Of a DNA stretch of 64,000 nucleotides, positions 23,115 through 34,562 are shown piece after piece. This DNA comes from Aquanectria penicillioides. Taxonomy: Eukaryota; Ascomycota; Sordariomycetes; Hypocreales; Nectriaceae. Position 1 is the first letter of the stretch; each line of letters begins with the position of its first letter. The position numbers and the translations under genes were made by a program. The notes beneath the pieces were generated by a model that was given only the letters and a program-made list of their open reading frames with translations, did no database searches and was not told the DNA's origin. Location: the NCBI GenBank assembly GCA_003415625.1, contig PYIU01000008.1, positions 2,914,001 through 2,978,000 of the forward strand, in the 5' to 3' direction.

Positions 23115-25245
23115 ATGTCACTGCCTTCTTTTCAAGCCGCCGCGGCAGAGAGCGTCTCATCTCTTCATCCCTTCGACCCTATAACGTCAGGGGAAATTAG
23201 GCTTGGTGTTTCCATACTGGAAGCTGCATTTCTCGGAATTCCCCTACGATATAAGCGAATTGATGTGCTCGAACCGATTAAGAAAGATGTCATTCCTTTC
23301 ATCGAAGCTGAGCGGTTGGGGCACCCACTCCCCAACAAGCCAGCCCGCCTTCTATTTTCCTATTTCCATAGGAAGGATACTGGCGGATTCTTCAAGGCCG
23401 TACTTGATGTGGGCGCCATGAAGCCTGTCTATGTAAAAGAACTACCGAAAGACATCCAGGTACAAAGAAATGTGGGGAATATTCCGTTCATCAAGCTAAC
23501 CAGCGAACAGGGTCCTGCGGATGTGGATGAACTCATTGAGATCGAAGAGGCTTGTATGAAACACCCCGCGGTATTAGCTGAGATCGAGAAGATGCAGCTC
23601 CCTGCTGGGTATACTGTCTGCAATGACCCGTGGATTTACGGAACCGACAATGCAGAGGAAACACGCCGTCTTGCTCAATGCTATATGTACATCATTGAGA
23701 CCGATCACCCTCAGTCCAACCACTACTCTCTTCCTTGCCCATTTTCTCCGGTATTTGACCAGGTCACCAAGGAGTTGATCAGAATTGACCAACTTCCAAG
23801 CGGTGTTGATTCAAAGACTCAGTCAACTCAGCCATGGAAACCTGTGAAGTGCGTTCAATACGCTCATGATTTGTTGGATGAGCCTCTGCGTAACGACTTG
23901 AAGCCATATATCGTCCAGCAGCCCTTTGGGCCTTCTTTCTCCTTGGATGGCAATGAGGTCACATGGCAAAAGTGGCGCTTCCGCGTTGGGTTCACCAACC
24001 GTGATGGGCTGGTTCTATACAATGTCAACTATGATGGTCGTCAAACGTTCTACCGTCTCTCCATGTCTGAGATGACAGTTCCATACGGAGGTAAGCATCA
24101 CAGAGTACCTGATAAACGATCTAAATGTTAACAAGATCGAAGATCCTCGTGCACCATACCACCGAAAGCAAGCATTTGATGCGGGTGATGTTGGTTTCGG
24201 CATTACAGCCAATCAGCTCGCTTTAGGTTGCGACTGTCTCGGGTACATCAAGTATTTCGATGGTTATAGAGTCGATTCTAGAGGCAACCCAGTGCTACTC
24301 AAGAATGTAATTTGCATGCATGAACAGGATAACGGAATTCAGCACAAGCACACCAACTATCGCAATGATGCTGCCACGGTTGTCCGCAACCGACAACTTG
24401 TGGTGCAAATGATCTGCACAGTGTCAAACTACGAATACATCTTAGCATGGATCTTCGACCAAGCTGGAAATATCGAACATGAAGTCCGTGCTACGGGAAT
24501 CCTCTCCACAATGCCCATAGACAATGAAGACGGCGCCAAAGTCCCATGGGGCACCAACGTCGGCCCAGGAGTTATGGCTGCGTATCATCAACACTTGTTC
24601 TCGGTGCGCATTGACCCTGCAATTGATGGACACAACAACACCTTGTTTTATGAGGATAGCGTTCCATTGCCTGTTGATAAGAACCTCAATCCATTCGGAA
24701 TGGGCTATGTCTCCAAGCAAACTGTCCTCAAGAAGGCTGGGTACGCAGATTTGAGCGTCGAAAATAACCGCGTCTTCAAAATCCGCAATGATTCGAAGAT
24801 CAACGAAATCTCTCTGAAGCCTGTTGCGTACAAGCTTCATGCGGTGCCAAGCCAGATGCTTCTAATGAGCCAAGACTCATTCGCACGCAAGCGTGCTGCC
24901 TTTTCAGAGCACGCCATGTGGGTAACAAAGTACCAAGATGATGAGCTATACGCTGCGGGCGAGTTTACAAACCAAAGCCGGGTTGACACTGGCTTAGGTG
25001 AATGGGCTTGCCGCAACGACGATGTAGAGAACAAGGATATTGTTGTGTGGCACACTTTTGGCCTTACGCATAACCCTCGACCTGAAGACTTCCCTGTAAT
25101 GCCTATGGAGAGGATTAGTTTCATGATGAAGCCCGATAGCTTCTTCACCAAAAATCCTGCCCTAGACGTCCCCCAAAGCACGCAGAGGTTTAATCAGTCA
25201 ACACTACATGAGGAATCTTGTTGCAGTAGCAAGGCAAGGCTTTGA
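23115..25245 (+). CDS. Copper (topaquinone) primary amine oxidase, probably peroxisomal
   Basis: Predicted 692 aa, exons 23115-24090 and 24143-25245 (intron 52 bases). Oxidises a primary amine to aldehyde, NH3 and H2O2. The splice restores the family motif VPYGDPRAPYHRKQAFD, whose Asp338 is the expected catalytic base. The topaquinone precursor is Tyr422 in SNYEY, 84 residues on, close to the spacing in yeast-type enzymes. Copper ligands are His474 and His476 (YHQHLFSVR) and His635 (LTHNPRPEDFP). LGCDCLGYIKYFDG is also present. The last three residues, ARL, fit the PTS1 consensus [SAC]-[KRH]-L, consistent with peroxisomal disposal of H2O2. Upstream in-frame codons back to 22890 are not used in this model. 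The neighbouring TF3 and GATA sites suggest nitrogen-regulated expression. This is one of two unrelated amine oxidases in the locus. Confidence 0.95.
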
Positions 25246-26978
25246 GCATTAGAATACAGGAGTAAATATAATGGATAGTCTCAATAAATGAAGCATAGAA
25301 AAAGCATCATTTCGTCATGTTCAATCTGTATAGAATAGTCCACTGGACCAGCTACGCTTGGTCTAGTTGCTACAACTTAAGATGCACAGATCAAACTCAG
25401 CCTTCATCTCCCAACCTACAGAGGTTATGTGTATAGTCAATCACTATCGCCCAACGTGCGATGAGAGAAGACTTTCATTCATATGATACATCTCTAGCCT
25501 TGATAGATCCATGCCATGTACAATATCCTCGTGTCGCAGAGGATCATCACATGGGCATAGTGACATGCCTTCCGACGATTAACTGAGTAATGTGGCAAAT
25601 TAGAGTACCATGGTCTATTATCCGCATCGCTAAGCCTTTAACCGGCGGGGAAACAAAAATAGAGGATGGTTGAGCTGTTGTTGGGCGGGAATGTTGGAGG
25701 AGGTCATACAAGCGCAAGATTTATCCCCAGAGATCAGTGATTCAGCGCCCGTTAGCCGAGACTATCTAAGCTCTAGTTTCGATCCAACACTAATGCAGGT
25801 GGTCGAATTAAAATTCAAGGGCTGACAAGAGCGCGTTACAATTTCCAAGGATGGAAGACTGACAATCAGCTAATCATGCCACCTTGTAGGGGTGAAAGAA
25901 TGCCATTATTTGATACGGATGTTCACGAAAACGACCCCTTAATCCATATCGGGTACCTTTAAATCCACGTCTCTTCTCAGTGATGAAATCTAGGGAGGAG
26001 AGGCTAAAATGCTATGTCAGTAACCTTGTCTAGCCCAGCGCTACGGAAGAATGGATCTCAAATATTTTGAACACAGCACCATCGAACAACCATTAAAGGG
26101 GGGTAGAGAGTGTTGAAACATGTGGATACTTAGAATTGGCTATATGATGCGAGTAAATGTATCTAGAGATAGAGTGAGAAGATCTAATTGAATCCAAGGG
26201 GGAATTGCCTCCGGGTTTTTTGCCCTGGATGGAATTCTAGAACCGACACTAGGCAAGAATTAGGTAGATACTCAGTGCATGACATCGAATTTCTTTGCCG
26301 CAGCTTTGTATTATAATACATTTCCAGAGTCCATGCCAGAATTTCCGTTGAAACGTGAGACCCTTCCATGTTAGTCTCATCCATGGCATCCCCAGGGTAC
26401 CCCAATGTCAAGAATTTGCTTGACAGGACTTCCAAACATACTGAGGACTTCTATTGAAGTACAGAATACATGTTTGTCTATTTGATATTGGTTAGTAGTA
26501 CCATATTAAACCCTAGCGTCACAAGAAAATGGTTTATCCCTGACATTGGAGGGTTACTACTGGCAGTCTACAACGAAATTTCAGTACAATCAACATGCCA
26601 AATCTGCGTTATCAGTGGTTGATAGCGGGTGTCTTATGACAATCTACTTTCCCCCGGGGTACAAGTAGTAATGTGATCTTGACGTCAAAGCTTTGGTCTA
26701 TTTTGAAGGCTCACCAGTTGTCGTTTGTGAACCTTAGCTCCGCATTCCCCGCATTCCTCTTATGGCCTTATCTAGGCTAAACCAGTTACGGTTTCACAGA
26801 CGCGCTACTATCCTGGATAGGGTATGGAACTTGGGACTACTTCAAATTCCTGGGTAGAGCAGCTCTGGTACTCGGCGGATCAAGTTCAACCAGACATGCA
26901 AAGATATATAACGATGGCTGAACCGTCCCCGTTGAGAATTATCTTGATCAGTACTTCCACAAACGTCCACAAAACATC
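25246..26978. other. Gene-free AT-rich stretch before permease 2
   Basis: 1.7 kb with no frame I can support; the minus-strand 26184-26435 frame has no motif. It separates the oxidase from its downstream permease and presumably holds the permease promoter. No inverted repeats or transposase remnants are seen by eye. Confidence 0.5.
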
Positions 26979-28870
26979 ATGACAAGTACGTCGTGCTCTG
27001 CGGCCCAAGCCAGCAGTGGCGCTTCTATGGAGGCTAGAGAGCGAGGGAAGAATCTCACTTTGGACCAAGCTTTGCTTGAAGCGCAAGGCCACAAAGAAGA
27101 AATGCCACGACAGTTTTCACTCCTGGCTGCAGTCGGACTCGCATTTTCTATCACCAACTCATGGGTCGCCATCTCTGCCATCTTCCAACAGCCCCTTACC
27201 GCTGGCGGAGGACCTGGTGTCTTCTACTCGCTCCTAGTTGCCAGTGTGGCGTGCTTCCTTATCAGTTTGTGTTCCCCAATCAATTAGGAGGAGGCTTCAC
27301 TAACAATATGCAGCTGCTGGATTGGCAGAGTTGGCATCTGCCTTCCCTACCTCCGGTGGGCAGTATCACTTTGCCTTCATGCTCAGTTCAGAGAGCACCC
27401 GCGCGTTCACAGCATTTATCACAGGCTGGCTCAGCGTCATTGCTTGGATTCTTTGCACGGCCGCATCCGCCATATATGCTGGTTAGAACATACCTTTTTG
27501 TACCAATCGTAACCCTCTACTAACTACCCAAAGCTCAGATGTTAGCGTTCCTCGTCGCGATTTATCAAGAAAACTACGCCCCCACTCAGTGGCAAATATG
27601 GCTGATCTATGTAGGCATTGTCATTTTTTGCGCACTAATGTTAATCTTGCTGCCCCAGCTACTTGCGAGATTCGAAAAATTATTGTTCTTTACTAGTGTC
27701 ATCGGATTCCTCGTTTTCTTTGTCACTATTCTCACGGCCTCAAAAGTAAAGAACAACTCCAGAGACTTGTTTGTCCATTTTGACAATGACAGCGGCTGGC
27801 CTGATAGTTTATCATTTATGCTATCTTGCGGTACTGCTATGTACACGTTTATTGGAACCGATAGCGTTATCCACGTCGCAGAGGTATGCTGTCCGCTGAT
27901 CTCATTGAAGAGTTAGCTAAAACTAGACTATCAGGAAATACCAAGCCCTACACGCAATGTTCCTCGTACTATGTTTCTAACCATGATAATCGGAATCTCA
28001 ACATCTGTCCCTTGGGCAATTGCTTTCCTTTTCTCCGGGGGGAATTTCGGAGATCTACGAACGACATCTCTCGTTATTCAAACCATGTTTCAATCGGCAA
28101 CACAAAACGAGTCTGTCTCTACATTCTTCAGCTGCTGGTTTCTCTTCATCTATATCGGGGCAACCTTAGGCTGCCTTGCGGCAACTGGAAGGCAAGCCTG
28201 GGCCTTCTCCCGCGACGGTGGTCTCCCATTTTCTGAGTGGAACGCTTACATCAACCCCAAATTTCTGATGCCCGCAAATGCTACCATGGCCTGCTCTGGT
28301 GTAATCATTGTGTATGGCCTCATTTATGTGGGATCTACACTTGCATTCAACAGTTTCATCAACGCCTCGATTCTGGTTATGAATGTGACATACCTCATTC
28401 CTCAGGCGATTGTACTTGTTCGAGGCCGCAAGAATCATTTGCCTGAAAGGATCTTTGACCTCGGAACCTTTGGGGCTTTCTGCAATGCATTTACGGTTGT
28501 TTGGGTTTCTCTCTACGTGGTACTTTTCTGCTTTCCCCTCACTTACCCTACAACTGTCCAAAGTATGAACTATGTCAGTGTTGTCGTTGTGGGTGTAATA
28601 ATCATAATTTTCGGCGCTTGGTACGGAGGAAAGAGAAAATCCTTTACAGGGCCGGTACGTTACTGGTCAATCTTACCCGAGATAATGTCAGCTAACAGGT
28701 GTTAAGAATATTTTGACTTCACATCAGGCCAACTCTAGCTCATACATTATAATGGGGAAATCTATGGAGGTAGGGCCACTCTGAATAGTTCCTTGAACCG
28801 ATGATATTAACCTTAATACACATAGGATAAGGACGAAATCGATGTTACTGAAAAAAAATCCATAGAGTGA
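26979..28870 (+). CDS. APC-superfamily amino acid/amine (choline/GABA-type) permease, copy 2
   Basis: Predicted 536 aa, about twelve membrane segments. Exons are 26979-27264, 27314-27481, 27534-27883, 27935-28654, 28728-28769 and 28826-28870, with five introns of 49-73 bases. Motifs are QFSLLAAVGLAFSITNSW near the start, LASAFPTSGGQYHFA, and the conserved loop HVAEEIPSPTRNVPRTM. The 3' end is interpreted with a 42-base micro-exon (ANSSSYIIMGKSME) and a last exon DKDEIDVTEKKSIE; all phases agree. The total equals permease 1, which also ends in a DKD-type acidic/basic tail. A simpler alternative is an acceptor at 28698 with a stop soon after. The region before it matches permease 1 in style (MNY.SVV..G......G and FTGP). 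Likely imports an amine or amino acid for the oxidase upstream. Confidence 0.87.
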
Positions 28871-29480
28871 ATTGTACAACTGATGCAACTCATGGGAAGG
28901 CGAGCCCCTTCGTCTGTGATGAGTACGAAATTTTCAGATCACCTATCAACACCGATCGTCCAAAATAACCATTGTTGTTTAGTGAACTCTAGGCGTCGTC
29001 AGGACCTCTGCACCAGATATCAATATACCTCTTGTGACGAATGTTCAGGGCTAAAATATATTCTTGATTACGCCTGAGAATTCACTTGTCGAATGAATTT
29101 TTGCGAGTGATTGTTGCTAGTTTTCTCTTTTTGCCTCCGTACTTGCCAGCGTCGGGTTTGTAAGACAAGAAATGGGGCCATGTGAAAGATGCCGGGGGTG
29201 GTATCACCTCCTCATCCGCACCAACAGGGATGACGCAAAAAAACTCGGATGTCCGTTTGAGTGACGATGCGAAGAAGAACTCTTGAAAATGGGTTGTTGT
29301 ATTCCGAGCAGTTCGTAACGTTTCATTAGTCTTTGTGTTATGAGGGGAAATTGTGGGTCCCGGGTAGGCCACGGCTTATATTTCCTTGGGTGAGGGTAAA
29401 TGGCCGGCTCTCTCAGACCAATAATAGTTTTCCCATCTAAAAAGAGGGGAAACAAGACCTTGGTATATCAGGCGCTCACC
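28871..29480. other. Intergenic, promoter of GH43 gene
   Basis: About 0.6 kb. The frame at 29082-29372 (minus) and the in-frame extension of GH43 to 29400 show no protein-like features. No gene is called. Confidence 0.45.
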
Positions 29481-31316
29481 ATGGCTGGTGTTATTCTGCA
29501 GCTCGTTCTTGGTGGCTGTGTCGTATTGTGTTTAGTGCTGATTAAGATGAAGTTTTCCACTGTCTTTGTCGAGTTGGCGGTGCAATGCGCGTCGGTGCTG
29601 GCTGGTTCGACAGACAGCAAGACCAAGCAGGCCCATCAATTCCACAACGCAGCACGACATGGAGCGGCAGATCCCTTCGTCTTTTACGATTCTGGCAGTG
29701 GCAAGTACTTTGCATACTCCACTGAAGGTGCTGACTCGGGTTACAATTTTGCCATCTACAGCAGCCCGGACCTCTCAACCTGGCACAAACAACCAGGGGG
29801 TGTTTTGAAGGCTTGCTACGATGATCAAATGAATCCCGTTGAAGGGGGCCAGGCATGCTGGGCTCGCGACTGGTTTTGGGCTCCCGAGACGTATTACAAT
29901 GAAAAGACAGGATGGTACTTCTTCTTCTTTGCTGGACGCCTACGTGAAGACCTGACCAAGGACCACTTCCGCTACTCTGACTTCGAGGAGCCGTCCAAGA
30001 TTGGAGTAGCCGTATCTCGCTCCCCAACGGGACCGTTCAAAGAGATCGAGTCAAAGCCAATCGACTACTACCCGTTTGATCCCGATTATCATGATGTAAA
30101 TCTGATCATGGACGAGAAGCAAATGCTACCGCCGCAGAGCTTGAGCAAAGGACAGACCGCCCCAAAAGGCACCTTCATCCCAACAATCGACCCGAACATC
30201 TTTTTCAATAAAGATGGCCGCATCTATCTATACCTATCTCGAAATGCCTACCGTAATTGGAACTGGGACGATAAGTTGGGCAAGTACATTGAGGAATCGA
30301 ATATCATTGTAGTGGAATTGGAACGAGATTGGTGGGATGACCCAACCGCCTCAACGATGCCCGAGATTGTGGCTTCTCAAAAGAACATTCACGCCAAGGA
30401 TGCACCGACGCTACCTACGAACATTACCTCATACAAAGGCACGGGTGAGATTGGTTCTCCTCCTCGAAAGGATGGCTGGAAGACTGTCATTTCATACGGT
30501 GCAGACCCTCAGGAGTGGGAAAACTTTCACGTGAACGACTACCAAACATACAATGGCACGCGCAAGGATCGCCGGTGGTCAGAAGGGAGCACCCTAATCA
30601 GACGAGCCGGAACAAATGGCCATCCAGTCTACTTGCTTACCTACAGCGCTAACAACTACGAAGCATCCAACTACGGTGTTGGCTTTGCAACAGCAGAGTC
30701 ACCTCTCGGTCCCTTTCGCAAGTCGTCAAACAATCCGGTTCTCTCACAGGATCCAGATGCCGAAATCCCCACATACTCTACTGGACATGGAAGTATTGTC
30801 GGGTCGCCTCCTCGAAACAGCGCATACAAGGTTGGCGCCCAAGAGGTCACGCTTCAGACTCCAGAAGGATCCGAGCTTTTCTACATCCACCATGCCCGTA
30901 ATGACACAACCCGCGATAGAGCCATATATACCACACGTTTAACGCTTCATCAACCCGCCATGTATGTTGGCTCAGATGATGCCCTCAGCATGCATCTCAC
31001 ATCGCTTGACCAACCTTTGCCAAAGTGGACATATCCAATCCAGATGAAGGCCAGCCGGTCCAAAGTTAGCAAAGTGGGACAGAGCTTGAGTGTTGAGGTT
31101 TTGTCAAAACCGGGTGCTTCGTTTGATCTTCTCGAAGCTTCAAACCGAGTTGTTGGCTTGCCTGGAACAAAAGGACCTGCGTCAATAACCGCAGATGCCA
31201 ATCAAGAGGGCGTTTTCATTCTAAATTTTAGTGGTACATCGGTTGCGAAGTTAGCCTATCAGCGATTGAGTGTGGATGGAAGCTGGGTAACCGTAGCTAC
31301 CACTCAAATTAAATAG
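29481..31316 (+). CDS. Glycoside hydrolase family 43 enzyme, secreted or membrane-anchored
   Basis: A five-bladed beta-propeller arabinofuranosidase/xylosidase-type enzyme acting on plant-wall side chains; intronless. Catalytic features of GH43 are the N-terminal base Asp in GAADPFVFYD, the second Asp in IPTIDPNIFFN, and the acid Glu probably in WSEGSTLIRR, with ANNYEASNYGVGFATAESPLGPF typical of the clan. A C-terminal beta-rich domain follows. Two starts are plausible. ATG 29481 has a strong CACCATGG context and gives two hydrophobic runs (611 aa). ATG 29547 gives MKFSTVFVELAVQCASVLAGS, a normal secretion signal (589 aa). It is not obviously part of the amine locus. Substrate and subfamily cannot be told by eye. 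Confidence 0.88.
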   Translation: MAGVILQLVLGGCVVLCLVLIKMKFSTVFVELAVQCASVLAGSTDSKTKQAHQFHNAARHGAADPFVFYDSGSGKYFAYSTEGADSGYNFAIYSSPDLSTWHKQPGGVLKACYDDQMNPVEGGQACWARDWFWAPETYYNEKTGWYFFFFAGRLREDLTKDHFRYSDFEEPSKIGVAVSRSPTGPFKEIESKPIDYYPFDPDYHDVNLIMDEKQMLPPQSLSKGQTAPKGTFIPTIDPNIFFNKDGRIYLYLSRNAYRNWNWDDKLGKYIEESNIIVVELERDWWDDPTASTMPEIVASQKNIHAKDAPTLPTNITSYKGTGEIGSPPRKDGWKTVISYGADPQEWENFHVNDYQTYNGTRKDRRWSEGSTLIRRAGTNGHPVYLLTYSANNYEASNYGVGFATAESPLGPFRKSSNNPVLSQDPDAEIPTYSTGHGSIVGSPPRNSAYKVGAQEVTLQTPEGSELFYIHHARNDTTRDRAIYTTRLTLHQPAMYVGSDDALSMHLTSLDQPLPKWTYPIQMKASRSKVSKVGQSLSVEVLSKPGASFDLLEASNRVVGLPGTKGPASITADANQEGVFILNFSGTSVAKLAYQRLSVDGSWVTVATTQIK

Positions 31317-31800
31317 GGGCCGACTATGGCTGATTTGGTCCTACAATACTATGTACTAGAAAGCAATCCTGTATATTGAATTGTGACGTGAACTCTCAGG
31401 ACATGCGTGATTGGATCTCGTGATACTCATTATGACCAATGGGATGTAACTGGACCTATCCGTAACTGATGTGAGGACGAAAGAGCCAACGTCCAAGGCA
31501 GGTATGTTTTGCCAAAGTACCAATGTTGATTACCCTTCTGAATTGACTTGGTCTAAAGTCAAGGAACGCCGGAAATTTGATCTTCGACAATCTTAAGATA
31601 ATCATCCATCACTGATATCTCAATAGATACGAATCTAAGTGGCTATGGGACTGAGGTCGAAGGCCACTTTAAACTTACTGGAGAATATATAAGACCACAA
31701 AACAAGTAGATGGATTTATCGCATTGCTAAGCGGGATAGATTCTAACGGGAAAACTTCATGTTTAGCTAATACGTACTGTGAACGCAACCTACCAACCAT
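31317..31800. other. Intergenic between convergent genes
   Basis: Nothing recognised; shared 3' sequence of GH43 and the hypothetical gene. Confidence 0.45.
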
Positions 31801-32694
31801 CTAAGAATCACCAGGTCCAGTTTTGACAAATAGAGGTTTGCACTCCACTTCATATCCGGTGTGAAGTTCATCACGCATTTCCACCTCATACATTGCGTTT
31901 ATATACGGATCTTCCCAACCTCTAGGGTTGAATTCGAAGCCTGTATACATCCCAACACTGTGACGATCGTAGTTGAGATCAACAGCCATAAAATCGATAT
32001 TCGGATTGTCCCTATACCTTTGTTCCCATGTTTGTATCCAGTTAAACCCCCCATCCCCTGCGTCTTGGTCATAGTAGTCGAACAGGTTGAGCTGAACCTC
32101 AATGTCCAGGCCATCCCAGTTTGCTTTGAGATGTTGTAGCTGTGAACCCCAAAACCGTTCATAAAGTGTCCAATTGCCGAACCAAAAAATGAATTTTACT
32201 TTGGTCACTGATGGCAGATGCGCTTTCATCGAAATCACCTCTTCCGTTAGCTTCCGCGCGAAAGCACCTGCCCCATGGTCGCCATCCCAAAAGTCGTAGT
32301 CCTCCTGGGGCTCGTCATTGCCCTCATCGATCTCGAAGACAGGGGTTGTTTGTGAAGCCTCCACGATTATGGTACTAGTCTTCCTTTTTCTCATACGAGA
32401 AATAGGCTCAAGATCTGGCAGATATTGTTTGTTTCTTTGCACAGCTTCGCTGGGTTCCTGGATTGGTAGGACCAATGCGTGATCCAGGTAGAGACGAGAC
32501 TGCAACTCCTCTGTGATGATTCTGTGCACATAAAGAAGAGGAGAGGCCAAGGCAGTATAAAATGTCCCAGGATGATGCACACTGCTGAAACTTGCTTCAT
32601 CCATAACCAAATCATATATCATGTCTCGGACCTCGCGGGGAAGGTGAAGAAATGACGGTGAGGGCATCTCCATCGTTGCGGGATCGGTTTTCAT
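31801..32694 (-). CDS. Hypothetical fungal protein with LPREVRDMIY motif
   Basis: Predicted 297 aa, single exon. Near the N-terminus it has FLHLPREVRDMIYDLV, the signature that opens many fungal F-box-like/2EXR-type proteins of unknown function. The rest is rich in Trp, Tyr and acidic residues (EDYDFWDGDHGAGAFARKL, FIFWFGNWTLYERFW) without a domain I can name. The frame extends upstream to 32745, but only with a TTG, so I start at ATG 32692-32694 (MKTDPATMEMPSP). It is convergent with GH43. Function unknown; such genes are abundant and expanded in Pezizomycotina. Confidence 0.75.
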   Translation of the reverse strand: MKTDPATMEMPSPSFLHLPREVRDMIYDLVMDEASFSSVHHPGTFYTALASPLLYVHRIITEELQSRLYLDHALVLPIQEPSEAVQRNKQYLPDLEPISRMRKRKTSTIIVEASQTTPVFEIDEGNDEPQEDYDFWDGDHGAGAFARKLTEEVISMKAHLPSVTKVKFIFWFGNWTLYERFWGSQLQHLKANWDGLDIEVQLNLFDYYDQDAGDGGFNWIQTWEQRYRDNPNIDFMAVDLNYDRHSVGMYTGFEFNPRGWEDPYINAMYEVEMRDELHTGYEVECKPLFVKTGPGDS

Positions 32695-33227
32695 ACTTCC
32701 CAAGACCGTAACCGTATTCTTTAGAAGAATATTGAAGCCTAGCAAGAAGGAAAAAGGATGGAGAGCAAGATCACTGAGGCTCGGGTATATATAAGTCGTA
32801 TTCTGCTAGGCAACGAAGCGTGATTTATCCGTGCATGCGTGAACGATGTGATGATTCCACCGTGCACATCAAGGGGGCCAAAACGCTGCGCCACACAAGG
32901 TCCAACCTAATCAGCGCACCACAAGAGGAGATGGATATTTGGGGAGGTGAGCGCTAGGATCGCTTTGGGTTAACGCCTACTCCGTGCACTAACAAAATAA
33001 ATCTCTGCATGATATGGGGCCATCATAATGCAGTGGCTCGATATGTGAAACGCATCCTTCGAAACATCTCTGTCCTTTTCTTGCACAAATTGAATCAAAC
33101 TTATCCGCGTTGGTATTGACATTAAGTATGGCTTTCAACCCAATAGGCTATGCACTGTTATAAATCCCACCATTATCCATTTCAAATCTAGACACTTCAC
33201 CAAGTCTAATGACTCGTTTTGACTGCT
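32695..33227. other. Intergenic
   Basis: AT-rich, no supportable frame. Confidence 0.45.
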
Positions 33228-34562
33228 TCACACAATATCCTTCCCTCGAACCTGAGGACTCGTTAACTCAGGGTCGCTACCTTGGCTTCTCTTTCTCTCA
33301 TCCAAGTACTTCTCGTCCTCTACATCACCTATATTAGTGTGAGTTATAGCGGAGCTTAACCTCCTCGGAGTGGAAGATCCAATAGTTTGTAGCGGATCTG
33401 ATGCATTGGCTTGTTTTTGGTATTGATGTCCATCGCCTTGACTAAAGTATGGCCGCAGAGATGGGAGGCAGGCGATGATTAGACCCAAATTGGCTTCAAT
33501 GACACACCATAACACTAAAAGAACACATTATTTATTAGATCACTTTCCGTATTCGCCAATGAACGAAGTGGAATTCGCTTACTGTGTGTACTGATATGGA
33601 TCTGGGCCACGTTTACTGTTGACTGAATCATAACGTAGCGGAAGATTGAGATGACCATTGTGATGATGCCGAGCAGGAACGTACAGTAGACTCCAATCTT
33701 CAGGGACAGCCTCATGTTAAGGCCACCGATGACGAGGAACGGTAAGATGAAGACTAAGGCGGGGATAATTAAAGCTGTGTTCTTTACCTTTGCATTTTAA
33801 AATGCGTTTTAGTGTTTTATGTCTTACCGAGTATATCTCCTGCGATGTGCAATCCCCAGGATATTTGGAATCCCAATTCGAAATCCCGGGCGGGCAGTGT
33901 TCATATTGGCGATCCATGGTCCTGTATGAAACCGCCGTCAGCTACAGATATCGAAAGTTTCATCCCTGAAAGCCTTACCATATTCGCTTCAATGGATGGC
34001 AGAATAGTAGATTGTAGAGAACACTCGTCAAGAAGGCGCATGCCACATAGACGATGGTGGCCCACAAAAACGCTCTTCGCTTGAGCATGAAGTCTGGGAA
34101 AATTTGCAGGTACATCGATAAGAGGGCGGCTTTGCATAAGTAGAGGGTGGCATTGAATGGGAAACTGAACGACCAAAACAACTGGAAGGCATGTCAGGGT
34201 TGCTCTAATTGCGATAATGGATGCCCATTTACCTTGTAGATCTGCGGGATGTTCTTAGGGTTCCCCTGGAACCCGCGCATACTCGATGTCACCTCTGGTT
34301 CAAGTGCACCAAGTATCATCATGTAAACTGTCATGCCAGTGGTTGCACATCCAGCAAGCCAAGCGGCGACCATGAATAGATCGCTGACAAGTATCCGTCG
34401 ACTTTGGATCTTCAGTCGTAGGTACAGTCGAGCAGCGATAACCCCCGCAGCGATGGCAATGAAACCCCATCCTATCACCTATGGGCAGTTAGAGGGTGCC
34501 AAACACATCATTTGAAGCGGCCTTACCATGGTTGGGGCCGGCCCTGTTCCTGGGAAAATCAT
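33228..34562 (-). CDS. Fungal rhodopsin-domain (PTH11/SAT4-like) integral membrane protein
   Basis: Predicted 356 aa, seven membrane helices. Six exons are 34527-34562, 34233-34478, 33979-34181, 33828-33921, 33583-33787 and 33228-33514. The introns are 48, 51, 57, 40 and 68 bases; the summed length is a multiple of three and every junction keeps frame. Family features are the helix GWGFIAIAAGVIAARLYLRL, the SDLFMVAAWLAG segment, LYLCKAALLSMYLQIFP, and the C-terminal signature WCVIEANLGLIIACLPSLRP. The last of these is followed by a hydrophilic, charged tail of about 70 residues. The short first exon (MIFPGTGPAPTM) fits the family's extracellular start. The 40-base intron (33788-33827) is unusually short and the weakest point of the model. 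Role unknown; relatives include putative surface receptors. Confidence 0.85.
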
